From SAR324 cluster bacterium (GTDB lineage Bacteria > SAR324 > NAC60-12), in assembly GCA_028281495.1 (NCBI GenBank), contig JANQJU010000061.1, positions 1 to 64,000 on the forward strand: a DNA stretch of 64,000 nucleotides, in the 5' to 3' direction. Positions 1 through 8,716 of this stretch are shown piece by piece. Each line of letters begins with the position of its first letter. The first letter of the stretch is position 1. Below the pieces are notes generated by a model. The model made no database searches. It saw nothing but the letters and a program-made list of their open reading frames with translations, and had not been told where the DNA came from. Made by a program: the position numbers and the translations under genes.

Positions 1-63
1 AGGAGCATTTTCAATAGTGGTTTCAATTTCCATATCTGCCTGAACCGTCGCTGAGTGTGCCAT
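1..63 (-). CDS. N-terminus of a tandem paralogue of the next gene (partial)
   Basis: Reading from an ATG at 63, the minus strand gives 21 residues before the window ends. The stretch MEIETTIENAP lines up with MKFETTVENFS in the 203-475 protein. The 46 bases upstream of the two start codons are also nearly the same. This is the start of a second tandem copy; its length and integrity cannot be judged. Confidence 0.5.
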   Translation of the reverse strand, partial: MAHSATVQADMEIETTIENAP

Positions 64-106
64 AAGAAAATAGGTTACTTATTTTGTATCATTGTAATGG
101 AACCCC
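61..106 (-). repeat. Duplicated start/leader region, copy 1
   Basis: This 46-base stretch matches 473-518 base for base over its first 23 positions and more loosely after that. Each copy covers the start codon and 5' leader of one of the two antitoxin-like genes. The match suggests tandem duplication of gene plus promoter, or shared autoregulation. Confidence 0.7.
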
Positions 107-202
107 ATTACGAACGCAATCGACATTGCTTATATGGCTCTAATAGCAGCACCGCTGGAAAATATGTCAAAGGAGGAGTTGGTGCAACGTTTAGGGTAAT
201 TT

Positions 203-475
203 TCAGCTTTTTGCCCAGTTTATGTGATCAATGTCCATTCTGGATTGTTGAATCGTTTCAATCCATTGATCGGAATCTTCCTCAATTTTTGGCATTGCGT
301 TGAGAGCTTTGATACGCTCATCATAAGGAATCCAAGGCAGTTCGGATTGATCGATACTTTTTACTGTCACCGTTACTGTGGTTTGAGGACGTAAGTGATG
401 ACGCTGGGCTTGCTGAGAAAAATTTTCAACAGTTGTTTCAAATTTCATAGCTAGATTGATCGTAGAAGTTGCCAT
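203..475 (-). CDS. Small antitoxin-like protein
   Basis: A 90-residue protein with a hydrophobic, strand-like middle (TVTVTVKSID) and an acidic C-terminal tail with an E-x-S-x-x-W-I-E-T pattern. Tails of this kind are common in type II antitoxins of the RelB/VapB sort, but I cannot place it in a named family. No adjacent toxin is visible in the window. A truncated tandem paralogue sits just downstream at 1-63. The ATG at 475 is supported by the conserved leader it shares with that paralogue. Antitoxin function is inference from size and tail only. Confidence 0.5.
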   Translation of the reverse strand: MATSTINLAMKFETTVENFSQQAQRHHLRPQTTVTVTVKSIDQSELPWIPYDERIKALNAMPKIEEDSDQWIETIQQSRMDIDHINWAKS

Positions 476-518
476 AAGAAAATAGGTTACTTATTCGGTA
501 ATATTGTAAAGGAACCCA
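473..518 (-). repeat. Duplicated start/leader region, copy 2
   Basis: Partner of 61-106. It holds the start codon and the untranslated leader of the 203-475 gene, including the shared block with ataggttactta. Confidence 0.7.
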
Positions 519-542
519 CCTCCGAAATCAAACCAAGTGGAA

Positions 543-695
543 CTATTCTTGAGCCTCCTTCCACTCTCGCAAAACCTCGTTTTGACGCTGCAATTCCAAG
601 CACCAAGCCACCAAAGCCACTTCTGCTTTGTGGCGTAGCTGCTTGGCTTCTTCAACCGCTTGTTGGGCTTCCTGAATAATTGAATTCTGCTTCAT
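543..695 (-). CDS. Short helical protein behind a recombinase
   Basis: A 50-residue protein beginning MKQNSIIQEAQQ, rich in Glu, Gln, Ala and Lys, and predicted to be one long amphipathic helix or coiled coil. The start at 695 avoids overlap with the recombinase gene, which ends at 727. It follows that gene on the same strand. The second short recombinase (28505-29242) is also followed by a small helical protein, so the pairing may matter, perhaps as an accessory factor. No domain is recognised. Confidence 0.45.
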   Translation of the reverse strand: MKQNSIIQEAQQAVEEAKQLRHKAEVALVAWCLELQRQNEVLREWKEAQE

Positions 696-726
696 AGATA
701 GTAAGTTAAAGAGTAAAAAATATTCG

Positions 727-1317
727 TCACATCGGATATTTTTTGGAAATTTGCAGAGCAACCCGCCGCGTGTAGTGCTGCACCGTTTTCACCGAAATTC
801 CCAGCAGTTCCGCAATGATTACGTCTTGGACTTGGTTCTCAATCAGAAAAAAGAGTCGAGTTCGACGGGTGGAATGTCCGCTGTAATGTTCGGGGTTCAA
901 ACCAATCATTGTCGCGCAGCGTTTGATGAATCTACGGTAGGTGGCTTTGCAAATTGGTCTGTCCTCAAATTTTCCGGGAAACAAAAAGTCTTCATAGCCA
1001 ATGTTGTAAACGTTCATGTATTCCAGCAAAAACTCGCGGGTATCATCGAAAATGACAAATGTGACTCGTTTTTTGGTTTTCTCCATCAGAATCGAGGCTT
1101 CCTGATACATCAAACCATTGCTTGCCCGAACATCTTTCCCGTGTAAACTCAGCAAATCACCCTGCCTCAGCGAGGAATCTACCGCTAATGAATACGTTGC
1201 CAGCCCTCGAACATCGTTTTCTTGTTTCAACCCAGCCTTAATGGAATGAACTTCGGGTTGGATAAACGGCAATTTGTCGCCGACGATTTTTCCTTTGTTC
1301 CAAGGGATTTTTCCCAT
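727..1317 (-). CDS. Catalytic-domain-only tyrosine recombinase
   Basis: A 196-residue protein made almost entirely of a phage-integrase-type catalytic domain, with no SAM-like core-binding domain in front. Visible motifs are SLRQGDLL (Arg I), SGHSTRR (the H-x-x-R box) and QHYTR (nucleophile Tyr). The usual LGH before the Tyr reads LGI, so the second His is replaced. The protein resembles the 28505-29242 recombinase across its length. Palindromic GCTT-containing sites lie just upstream at 1348-1371 and 1514-1537. It may act on its own locus; the missing His and domain leave activity uncertain. Confidence 0.75.
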   Translation of the reverse strand: MGKIPWNKGKIVGDKLPFIQPEVHSIKAGLKQENDVRGLATYSLAVDSSLRQGDLLSLHGKDVRASNGLMYQEASILMEKTKKRVTFVIFDDTREFLLEYMNVYNIGYEDFLFPGKFEDRPICKATYRRFIKRCATMIGLNPEHYSGHSTRRTRLFFLIENQVQDVIIAELLGISVKTVQHYTRRVALQISKKYPM

Positions 1318-1347
1318 TGAATTGACTCATTTTACAGACTTTTCAAA

Positions 1348-1371
1348 GTTCGCTTCTATACAAAAGCAAAC
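1348..1371. repeat. Inverted-repeat site upstream of short recombinase (site 1)
   Basis: CGCTT and AAGCA half-sites separated by 8 bp (CTATACAA), with flanking GTT and AAC also inverted. It resembles the site at 1514 and those at 28311 and 28447. The geometry fits a tyrosine-recombinase core site or an operator. Confidence 0.45.
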
Positions 1372-1513
1372 TTGAACTCGTCAAGCCCTAGTATACAAGA
1401 GTTTGGTCAGTCTTGAAAAGAGCATTTTTCAGAAAAATTCCGTTTTCAGTGAATAATCTGAATCTCCGTGATCCCCGTATTTTCAAGGAACTCCGGCGGT
1501 TTTTATGCTTGAT

Positions 1514-1537
1514 TTCCGCTTCTGTATAAAAGCGAAC
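1514..1537. repeat. Inverted-repeat site upstream of short recombinase (site 2)
   Basis: CGCTT and AAGCG arms separated by 8 bp (CTGTATAA), followed by AAC. It lies about 165 bp from site 1 and just before the lipoprotein gene at 1577. Confidence 0.45.
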
Positions 1538-1576
1538 ACGATCATTCAAGTGGGCTTTTACAGGAGATGAAGCAAG

Positions 1577-3415
1577 ATGTTCAAAATATTCAAAGCCGAG
1601 CTGTTGGCGCTCGGAGTTTTTCTGTTTATCGTCAACGCTTGCAGCGGTTTTGTGGAAGGAGATGAAAGCGATCAAGAAACCAGCTTCAGCAGCCATGCAA
1701 GCAGCAATACCGTAATCAACCAAACCACCGGCAACACCACGTCCGAAACGTCAACTACGACCACCGTTCAAACGAGCAGCGTGACCAGCACCACTTTGGT
1801 CGGCGTGTTTGTCGATGCCTTGGTTTCAGGTCTGACCTACCACTCCCAAAACCTCAGCGGCAGCACTGACAGCAACGGCTCGTTTGCCTACACCTTAGGC
1901 GATACCATCACTTTTTCCATCGGTGGCATTACCCTTGGCAGCACCAACGGTCAGAGTATTCTCACGCCGATTGACGTGAGCGGAGCGGCTGACGAAAACG
2001 ACCAACGGGTGATCAACATGGTGCGTTTGCTTCAAACCCTCGACAACGACGGTGAGCAAAGCAACGGCATTGAAATCACCACCGCCACACGAATGGCTGC
2101 CAGCAGTTTTAGCGTTGATTTCAACCAGCCACTCACCAGTTTTGAAAGCGCACTCGCAAACTCCCTCACACTGCTCACTTCCTTAAACAGCGTTCCCCAA
2201 ACGAGTTTGAAAGATGCCGCTGAAGCCTTGAAAAATTTCAAAGGGCAACTGACCAGCAACGGGCAAAGTACCGTCAAATCAGCACCTTTGGAAATCAGCA
2301 TTTCGAGTCTTTCGGTTGACGAAGGAACCGCCAGCGGTAGCACCATCGCCACACTTGCCAGCACCAACGCCAACGACGGCAGCAGCTTGAGCAATTTTTC
2401 CTTGCTCAGTCAAAGTTTGGCGGGAGCGTTTCAGCTTTCGCAAAATCATTTGCAAGTAGCAGACTCCAACGTGATTGATTTTGAAACTGCCAGCACCAAC
2501 ACCAATGTTGTTGAGATTCGGGTAACGGATGCGGATAACCTGACCTTTGACCAAATGTTTACCATCACCATTAGTGACATTAACGAGGCTCCCAAAGGCA
2601 TTTCATTGGCTGGAACTACCTACGTTCAAGAAAACCAAGCGGCTGGGGTAGTGCTGGGGACGCTCTTTGTTACAGGCGATCCTGATGCCGGAGACACAGG
2701 CAATTCCTTCAGTTTGGTGAGTGGAACGGGTTCTGATAACAATGCCTCTTTCAACATTTCAAGCAACCAACTTTCCACCGCTGCCAGCTTTGATTTTGAA
2801 AGTTTGGCAAACAAATCAATCCGCGTACAAGCAGCTGATAACAGCGGTTCCACCGTTGAACAGGTTTTCAACATCGAAGTCGGCAATGACACCAGCGACG
2901 ATCCGATCATTTTGTTTTATGCCAGCAACAATGTGATACCCGAAACGGATTTTAGCAGCATTTCAACAGCGGACAGCTTGTGCCAAACCCAGTCAACAAG
3001 TGTAAGTACCGCCAGCGGCAAAACCATCATTTCTTTTTTGTCAGATGACAACACCGACCTCAAAGACCGCGTAAATTCTTCGTTGCATGAAAACACGGTC
3101 TACGGCAGCGATGGTTCAACGGTGGTTATGTCGAGTTGGACAGCGTTGCTCACCTTGGACATTGCCGTGAGTAATACCATTCAAGACGCGGTAAATAATT
3201 TGAGTGATCCGACGGAATATTGGACGGGAACCCGCACAACGGGTACGGGGTTTAATGCTCGTAACTGCAACAATTGGTCTCAAAACAGTGCGACTGGTTT
3301 GGAAGCTGCCGGTTGGGTAGGTGTAACCAATGCTGCATTTTCTGGATCAGTGAAAGCTGATGGGTTTACGAACTGTAACACCGCCAACGTGGGCTTGTTG
3401 TGTGTGGCGTATTGA
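1577..3415 (+). CDS. Surface lipoprotein with cadherin-like repeats and DUF1554-type domain
   Basis: A 612-residue protein. The N-terminus has a hydrophobic signal ending in a lipobox-like FIVNACSG, so it is probably a lipoprotein. A Ser/Thr-rich linker (about residues 30-75) follows, then a domain of about 130 residues, then two cadherin-like repeats (about 235-440) with typical VDEG...DINEAP and VQENQAAG features. The C-terminal part (about 445-612), with its ETDFSSIS start, Trp-rich core and spaced Cys, looks like DUF1554, a domain known from Leptospira and some Proteobacteria. A role in adhesion or matrix binding is inferred. No operon partner is seen. Confidence 0.7.
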   Translation: MFKIFKAELLALGVFLFIVNACSGFVEGDESDQETSFSSHASSNTVINQTTGNTTSETSTTTTVQTSSVTSTTLVGVFVDALVSGLTYHSQNLSGSTDSNGSFAYTLGDTITFSIGGITLGSTNGQSILTPIDVSGAADENDQRVINMVRLLQTLDNDGEQSNGIEITTATRMAASSFSVDFNQPLTSFESALANSLTLLTSLNSVPQTSLKDAAEALKNFKGQLTSNGQSTVKSAPLEISISSLSVDEGTASGSTIATLASTNANDGSSLSNFSLLSQSLAGAFQLSQNHLQVADSNVIDFETASTNTNVVEIRVTDADNLTFDQMFTITISDINEAPKGISLAGTTYVQENQAAGVVLGTLFVTGDPDAGDTGNSFSLVSGTGSDNNASFNISSNQLSTAASFDFESLANKSIRVQAADNSGSTVEQVFNIEVGNDTSDDPIILFYASNNVIPETDFSSISTADSLCQTQSTSVSTASGKTIISFLSDDNTDLKDRVNSSLHENTVYGSDGSTVVMSSWTALLTLDIAVSNTIQDAVNNLSDPTEYWTGTRTTGTGFNARNCNNWSQNSATGLEAAGWVGVTNAAFSGSVKADGFTNCNTANVGLLCVAY

Positions 3416-3470
3416 AATAGTTATTCAGACTTGGTGATTTTCAAATCAGGAAACTTTTCACTAAAAAATA

Positions 3471-3510
3471 GCGTAGCAAAATGCGTAGCAGCGTAGCAGA
3501 AAACGTAGCA
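3471..3510. repeat. Four CGTAGCA direct repeats (integrase arm-like sites)
   Basis: CGTAGCA occurs four times within 40 bases (3472, 3484, 3492 and 3504), the first three as GCGTAGCA. They lie about 130 bp from the tRNA-Pro fragment and on the side away from the integrase gene. Short direct repeats at this distance from an attachment core are typical integrase arm-type sites. Confidence 0.55.
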
Positions 3511-3642
3511 AAATTACGGATTTTGGCGGACTTGAGCGGACGCGAAACCGACGCTCTGCCTTGAGTTAAAAATCGCGGAAACTGTTGAAAATACTGATAT
3601 TGCAGAGATTTTTTTGTAGTGAAGTGGTGAAATTGGTCTCGC

Positions 3643-3687
3643 TTTGGGAGCAGAGGGTCGCAGGTTCGAGTCCTGCTACCCCGACCA
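3643..3687 (+). other. tRNA-Pro(UGG) 3'-half fragment (att core)
   Basis: From the anticodon loop (TTTGGGA) through the variable loop, a perfect T arm (GCAGG-TTCGAGT-CCTGC), the acceptor strand TACCCCG, the discriminator and CCA, the sequence matches a tRNA-Pro. The 5' half is absent: no CGGGGTA acceptor strand or D arm lies upstream, and the bases before the loop do not pair with GCAGA. It is therefore not a working tRNA but an attachment-site copy. It lies 84 bp from the stop codon of the 3771-5078 integrase. Confidence 0.8.
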
Positions 3688-3770
3688 TACATATCAAGGA
3701 CTTACGAGTCTTCCTTCCCTTTTCCGCCCGTCCAAACAAGCTCTAGTAACAGATTAGTAACAAAGTTTTT

Positions 3771-5078
3771 TCAGTTCACCTGATGACCTGAAATTCCTTC
3801 CAGAATACAATTCAACGGCACCGACTGCATTTTGTGCAGTATCGACAAATCGTTCACCGGCGAATAGTGCATTTCATTCACCGCTTCACTATTACCGATA
3901 TACGATCCCGCTTCTTTGCTGGTGAAATGGTAATGATCTTTCAGCACACAATTGAAAAACGTGCGGAGATCCTTCATTTGCAAATTGGAAACTCCCGCTT
4001 TGCTCTTCAAGGTGTCCCAAGCCCGTTTGGGATTATCGATTCGTGAGTATCGTGTTTTGCGAACTCCCTTCTCCAACCACACTTCCTGCTTGGGAAACAC
4101 AAAATTGGCTGGATGCCAATTCTCTCCCACCCGTTTGCCGGATTCATCACGAATCGGAACCGACCCATAGACTATCGGGTATCTCGGCTGATGGCGTAAC
4201 ACTTCCAACGCTTCGGGAAAGAGTTTGATGGTGCGCTCTTTCTCCCACTTGGGAGACCAACCCAAGCCCCAAAAGGTGGGACAGTGGGGTTTTTCTCGGA
4301 TGTACCAAATGCCTTGGTCCAAATCGAAGTCCTCCCATTCGGCATGAAGCACTTCACCCCGTCTGGCACCTGTGTAAGCGATGAACTTGGTGATCGCTTG
4401 AATAGGCGTATTCGCACGGCTTTTGGTTTGATAATCCACCGTCAGCAATGCCTGGACTTCCGCATAGGTCACCGGACCTTCGGCTCGTTTGCGAACCAAC
4501 TGACCTCTTTTGGGCAAGGATACCTTTTTGACCGGATTTCTCATTTCTAAGATTTCCATGTCTTCAATGTACCATTTGAACACTTTGCTCAAGACCTGTG
4601 AGTAGCTCTTCAAAGTGGCCTTTTTCCGGCCTTCCTTTTCCAATTGTCGGAACAAGAGTTTCACATCCAAGGGAGTCACCTCATCCAAATGGACCCGACC
4701 AAAGGATTGGATCACCTTGAACATGCGACGCAACACAATTTCATCACTGTATTGAGAAGTCGCATTGCGATCACCTGCGGTGGTGTCCAAATAAAACGCA
4801 ATGGCTTCGGGAATGGTTTGGCGCTTCCATTGGGCTGACTGCTCACGCAGTTCCGGCATTTTTGACCAGTCTTTGTCATCAAACTGGCCTTGGATCAGTT
4901 GGAGTTCTTTGACCTTCATCAACCGCTGAGCTTCTTTCTTGGTGTGATGACACGGCCGTTGAACCCGCTTTTTGTTGGGGAGATGGTAACTGATGTACCA
5001 CATCACCCGTCCTTGGGTTTGTTCGCGTTTGTAGACTGAACATTTGGGATGGTACCCGAGCAATAGACTTTCCATCAT
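3771..5078 (-). CDS. Tyrosine-recombinase integrase
   Basis: A 435-residue phage-type integrase. It has an N-terminal arm-binding-like part (WYISYHLPNKKRVQR), a SAM-like core-binding domain (about 95-195) and a catalytic domain with TGARRGEVL (Arg I), KDLRTFF in place of the H-x-x-R box, and NEMHYSP carrying the Tyr. Two catalytic His positions are thus Lys and Asn. Its 3' end points at the tRNA-Pro fragment 84 bp away, which is the usual layout for a tRNA-targeting integrase. The start overlaps the end of the excisionase gene by 4 bases (ATGA), so the two are translationally coupled. Confidence 0.85.
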   Translation of the reverse strand: MMESLLLGYHPKCSVYKREQTQGRVMWYISYHLPNKKRVQRPCHHTKKEAQRLMKVKELQLIQGQFDDKDWSKMPELREQSAQWKRQTIPEAIAFYLDTTAGDRNATSQYSDEIVLRRMFKVIQSFGRVHLDEVTPLDVKLLFRQLEKEGRKKATLKSYSQVLSKVFKWYIEDMEILEMRNPVKKVSLPKRGQLVRKRAEGPVTYAEVQALLTVDYQTKSRANTPIQAITKFIAYTGARRGEVLHAEWEDFDLDQGIWYIREKPHCPTFWGLGWSPKWEKERTIKLFPEALEVLRHQPRYPIVYGSVPIRDESGKRVGENWHPANFVFPKQEVWLEKGVRKTRYSRIDNPKRAWDTLKSKAGVSNLQMKDLRTFFNCVLKDHYHFTSKEAGSYIGNSEAVNEMHYSPVNDLSILHKMQSVPLNCILEGISGHQVN

Positions 5079-5398
5079 GGCAATACCTCCTGGTCGAGGA
5101 CGCAGGGTACCCGTTGGTTTGCCAAAAACGATTGTAAGTCAGTCTCCATTATACGAACTTCCCGACCCAGCTTCAAGTAAGGAAGATCGCGGGATTCATA
5201 GAGGTGATGCTTGACTGTGCGTTCTTTGCATTTGAGGAGTTTGGCCACTTCCAAGATCGTGTAAACTCGGACTTCTGGTTGCTTTAAGTCGAGAAGCAGA
5301 GCATGCAATGCGATCAGGATTTCATGGACTTCGAGGGGGAGGGCATTGGGATACCGCATGCGCATTCCTTCCATTTCTGCAGAAAAGATCGTCTTCAT
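5075..5398 (-). CDS. Excisionase-like helix-turn-helix protein
   Basis: The C-terminal 55 residues (YTILEVAKLLKCKERTVKHH ... YLKLGREVRI) form a MerR/excisionase-type winged helix that binds DNA and steers integrase direction. The gene is fused by an ATGA overlap to the integrase. I chose the ATG at 5398 (MKTIFSAEMEG, 107 residues). An in-frame ATG at 5485 would add 29 residues rich in Arg and Ser, and neither start has a convincing Shine-Dalgarno sequence. Confidence 0.75.
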   Translation of the reverse strand: MKTIFSAEMEGMRMRYPNALPLEVHEILIALHALLLDLKQPEVRVYTILEVAKLLKCKERTVKHHLYESRDLPYLKLGREVRIMETDLQSFLANQRVPCVLDQEVLP

Positions 5399-5485
5399 TG
5401 ACGAGGATTTCGGAAAGGGAGGGAAGCTATCCGAGGATAGCTTCCTTTGAAATGCGGTTTCCCTATATCCAGGGCGGCGCATCAT

Positions 5486-5956
5486 GTTCTACTCGTAAAC
5501 CGAGTCTCAACATTATCGCTGGAGAAGAAAGGACTGCTTTTACACTAGCAATAGAGAGTGCCTCAAAACGACCAATCTTCCAACCGAGGGTAGTGCGACA
5601 AAGTGCGGACCTTTGCAGCACATGATTCAGATGTAACATGGAAATTTTGACTAGAAAAGAATAAACTTAGTGCGGTGACCTTGATACAAAATCACCCTCA
5701 ATTTGGAGAGTTTTTGAGTGGAAATTGACTGGGGATTTAAAAGATTTTTTATTTAAGCTATTGAATATAAATATTTTATTTCAAGTAATATGGATAGCCA
5801 GATATACACCCAAATATATGACCAGTTGGATGGAATCCTAACGTTTTTGAGCTTAGGTAAATTTTTCAATCAGTGAGTGCATTTTGGTTAAGGAAGGGGT
5901 GAGTCATTGCCCTATAAGCCACCATTCGAGACAAAGCTTCCTACCCGCTTTAATGG
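5486..5956. other. AT-rich spacer, no gene seen
   Basis: About 470 bases without a convincing reading frame on either strand. The middle (5740-5800) is very AT-rich. It probably holds the promoter of the excisionase-integrase pair; I see no clear terminator or repeat. Confidence 0.4.
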
Positions 5957-6442
5957 TCACAAATTGTATTTCCTTTTGAACTCCCGCAGTTTGCCATTTT
6001 CTTCTATCTCCTGGAGACCTTGATTGAAAATGTTGATGATTTTTTCGGCGAGCGGGTGATCTTTGGCGATCAAGAGGTAAATGGGTTCATCTTTGTCAGA
6101 AACAATCGGTTTCGAGTAAAGAAATACCTCGGCACGTTCTTTCTTATAAAACCAGCCAACCGTACCATCATATTCTTGTGCTTTTGCGGTTTCATAGGCT
6201 GTTTTCCACGGCTTCAAATCTATCTCAACCTGGTAACCTTTGGTCTGAAAAGCTGCTTTCACTACCTCGTGAAGCAAACCTCCTTTGGGAAGATTTTGGC
6301 TGCTGAATGGTGCATACCCTGTCCCGGACACAAAATGGAAACTCTTCCCATCTTTCACGTTAGTTGTCGTCTTCTTGTTGGAAGAACAACCAAAAACTAG
6401 AAACGCTACAAATATAATAATTAGATGGAGCCTTACTTTCAT
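5957..6442 (-). CDS. Internally shortened family-3 solute-binding lipoprotein
   Basis: A 161-residue protein with a lipoprotein signal (FLVFGCSS) and the first lobe of an SBP_bac_3 protein (FVSGTGYAPFSSQNLPKGG, WKTAYETAKAQEYDGTVGWF, RAEVFLYSKPI). It then jumps straight to the family's final helix region (KDHPLAEKIINIFNQGLQEI). Normal members are about 240-260 residues, so most of lobe two, roughly 90 residues, is missing without loss of frame. Ligand binding is doubtful. It may be a decaying paralogue or a reduced sensor domain. No transporter genes are nearby. Confidence 0.7.
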   Translation of the reverse strand: MKVRLHLIIIFVAFLVFGCSSNKKTTTNVKDGKSFHFVSGTGYAPFSSQNLPKGGLLHEVVKAAFQTKGYQVEIDLKPWKTAYETAKAQEYDGTVGWFYKKERAEVFLYSKPIVSDKDEPIYLLIAKDHPLAEKIINIFNQGLQEIEENGKLREFKRKYNL

Positions 6443-6558
6443 TGTGATTTCCTCTGTTTGAGATTCCCGTTCGACTATCAGTACCCAGTCTTTTCATCAG
6501 GGTGATGTTACTGCTGAGCACCTTGGGACATTAATCAATTCATCCTTGAGAGACAATT

Positions 6559-7302
6559 ATGATTTGGAAAGGTAATGAAATTTTATCGATTTTGGACAAC
6601 TGTTGCCAGGCTTTCACTTTCCCAATGCTCGACAACGGGTATGTCTACCTGGCTGCAACTCGATTGTCCCTCTACCGTTCTTCTTCGGATTGGGGAATGG
6701 TCATTGAGGTTTTTGGTTTCTCTCCGCGATCAGGCATTCCTGATATTCAGATCTACACATTTGCCAGCCAGCTTTACAATCGGGACTCTGCTGAAAGCTA
6801 CGTGACTTCAGAAGCCTATGACAACTACCTCAAGTTGAACCCTCATAATGACACTCGTTTTTTCTTTCCAATTGAGGAAGGGACATGGCTCTCTTCTGAA
6901 GAGTGCGAATCGGTGGATTCCTCTGCATCAAGTTTAATCTTGCGCGGAGCAACAATCCCTCTTCCTGATATCGGCGACTACTCCAATTTTCAGGTGTCGC
7001 TAGAAGAGTCACCGCAGATACAAGTTTATGAGTTGTGTCGAGTTCTTGCTGCGAAATATCGAGATGGCGTATTGGCTTCTCAAGAAGAGCGTCGTGTCAG
7101 TATTTTACCAACCATGCAGCCTATTTTGCAGTTGGAAGAGTGGAATCACCCCGATGTGGTTGACGAAGAAGCACTACCTAGCCGATCTGAGACCTTTCAA
7201 CAACTTGCGAAAGTTTTAGAGACGGGTGATGTGACGATTTACAATCCCTCATTGCCCCCGAATACACACTGGAGCCATTGGCCAGAAGGCGGACTTTTGT
7301 AG
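6559..7302 (+). CDS. DUF7003-like protein
   Basis: A 247-residue soluble protein without signal or membrane segment. The N-terminal half (FPMLDNGYVYLAATRLSLYR, WGMVIEVFGFSPRSGIPD, and a YTFASQL...NPHNDTRFFFPIE stretch) matches my recollection of DUF7003, a family of unknown function. It starts at the ATG after a weak AGAGA. The serpin gene follows on the same strand after about 55 bases, so the two are probably co-transcribed. Confidence 0.6.
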   Translation: MIWKGNEILSILDNCCQAFTFPMLDNGYVYLAATRLSLYRSSSDWGMVIEVFGFSPRSGIPDIQIYTFASQLYNRDSAESYVTSEAYDNYLKLNPHNDTRFFFPIEEGTWLSSEECESVDSSASSLILRGATIPLPDIGDYSNFQVSLEESPQIQVYELCRVLAAKYRDGVLASQEERRVSILPTMQPILQLEEWNHPDVVDEEALPSRSETFQQLAKVLETGDVTIYNPSLPPNTHWSHWPEGGLL

Positions 7303-7357
7303 TTGTAATGTGGATCAATCGTTTATACAAAATTCTGTAATAGTGAGCAGATTTCCT

Positions 7358-8716
7358 ATGAGTTCATCCTCTGATATGACTTGGCTGCAAGCCAGTCTAA
7401 ATCGACTGAGTACTTGCCTTCTGTCCGAAATAAGCCAGGAACGGCAGATAGACAACATCGCATTTTCACCCATTGGCCTGATGAGTTGCCTCGCAGTACT
7501 CCTCAATGGTGCCCAAGGCGAAACTTACCGCGAGATTGATGCCTTGATTAACCCCCAGCAGCTCCCATCTGAAGCATTCAATCAGGGTTTCCAACAGCTT
7601 CTGAATGACCTGGAAACCTCCATCAAATATGAAACGGAGAGCATCGTTTCGCAATTGATCAAAGCCAGTGAACAAGATGCGAAGAATCCGCAGTCTGCTT
7701 CAGATTCCGAAGGCACTTGCCCTGATGATTTCGATGACTTTGATGATTTCGATGATTTTTCATCACAATTGGAACCTCTCGATGAGGAAGAACTGCTGGA
7801 TGCCAATGCGGAGCTTGACGAGGAGTCTTTTTTCGGAAAAGAGTTCCACCTCTCATTGAGGAGCATGTTGTGGATACATCACATGGTTCAGTTGAAAGAT
7901 GATTTTGTACAGCAAGTCAGGGATAACTTTCATTGCCAGATACAGGAGATTGATCTGACGAATCGACAAGCCGCCGCCGAGGACATGAGACTTTGGGTTG
8001 AATCTCAATCTCAAACTCCGGTGGGCAACGTTGTTCCAAAGATTCCTGATCTGACTTTTGCCGTTCTAATCAACGTTGTTCACTTCAGGGCTTGTTGGTT
8101 TAAACAATTTAAAGTGCGTGATACGAATTTGGCCCCATTTTGTGGAGAGGATCAGTCGGTTCACGATGTTCCAACTATGCATTTAGTGGACGATTTTCAA
8201 TATTTGGAGCATGAGATGTTTCAGGCGATTCGATTGCCCTATGATTTAGGAAAAGCATCATTTTATCTGTTTTTGCCTAAATCCCAGATAGAGTTGGGAC
8301 GATTGTACTCACTACTACGAGATTCCCCTTTTCAACAATGGATATCTAAGTTTGGGATGAGCGAGGTGGACTTTCATCTGCCTAAATTTGCGATTGACCA
8401 AACTTTGGATCTCAAGACTCTCTTGGGTTTATTGGGTGTCAGCACCGTGTTTAACGAGCAAAGTGCCGATTTGAGTCGTCTGACCGAAGATATTGAATCC
8501 ACCTATATTTCAGAAATTCGTCAAACGACAGTTTTGGAGGTGAATGAAAAGGGAACTTCTGCCACCACCACCACCGAAGCTTATTTAGGTGATTTGTGTA
8601 GTGAAGAGGAACCACCGATTCCTATGATTGTAAATCGACCGTTTCACTTTGCAATCGTGGACGAAAAATACCACATCCCTTTATTTGTGGGTGATGTGAA
8701 GTGTTTGAGCAACTAA
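7358..8716 (+). CDS. Bacterial serpin (serine protease inhibitor)
   Basis: About 452 residues with clear serpin signatures: helix-A/B region (NIAFSPIGLMSCLAVLLNGA), the breach and shutter region, the hinge VNEKGTSATTTT, and the C-terminal VNRPFHFAIVDEKYHIPLF. The hinge has Thr at P14, small residues at P13-P12 and Thr at P11-P8, as in inhibitory serpins. Counting 17 residues from the hinge Glu puts P1-P1' at Leu-Cys, give or take one or two. An Asp/Phe-rich insertion of repeated DDF units (about residues 123-136) is unusual. There is no signal peptide, so it is probably cytoplasmic. An in-frame GTG at 7310 would add 16 residues. Confidence 0.85.
   Translation: MSSSSDMTWLQASLNRLSTCLLSEISQERQIDNIAFSPIGLMSCLAVLLNGAQGETYREIDALINPQQLPSEAFNQGFQQLLNDLETSIKYETESIVSQLIKASEQDAKNPQSASDSEGTCPDDFDDFDDFDDFSSQLEPLDEEELLDANAELDEESFFGKEFHLSLRSMLWIHHMVQLKDDFVQQVRDNFHCQIQEIDLTNRQAAAEDMRLWVESQSQTPVGNVVPKIPDLTFAVLINVVHFRACWFKQFKVRDTNLAPFCGEDQSVHDVPTMHLVDDFQYLEHEMFQAIRLPYDLGKASFYLFLPKSQIELGRLYSLLRDSPFQQWISKFGMSEVDFHLPKFAIDQTLDLKTLLGLLGVSTVFNEQSADLSRLTEDIESTYISEIRQTTVLEVNEKGTSATTTTEAYLGDLCSEEEPPIPMIVNRPFHFAIVDEKYHIPLFVGDVKCLSN

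Noticed and set aside
3643..3687. Functional tRNA-Pro gene
   Set aside because: The 3' half is perfect, but the 5' acceptor strand, D arm and 5' anticodon stem are absent.
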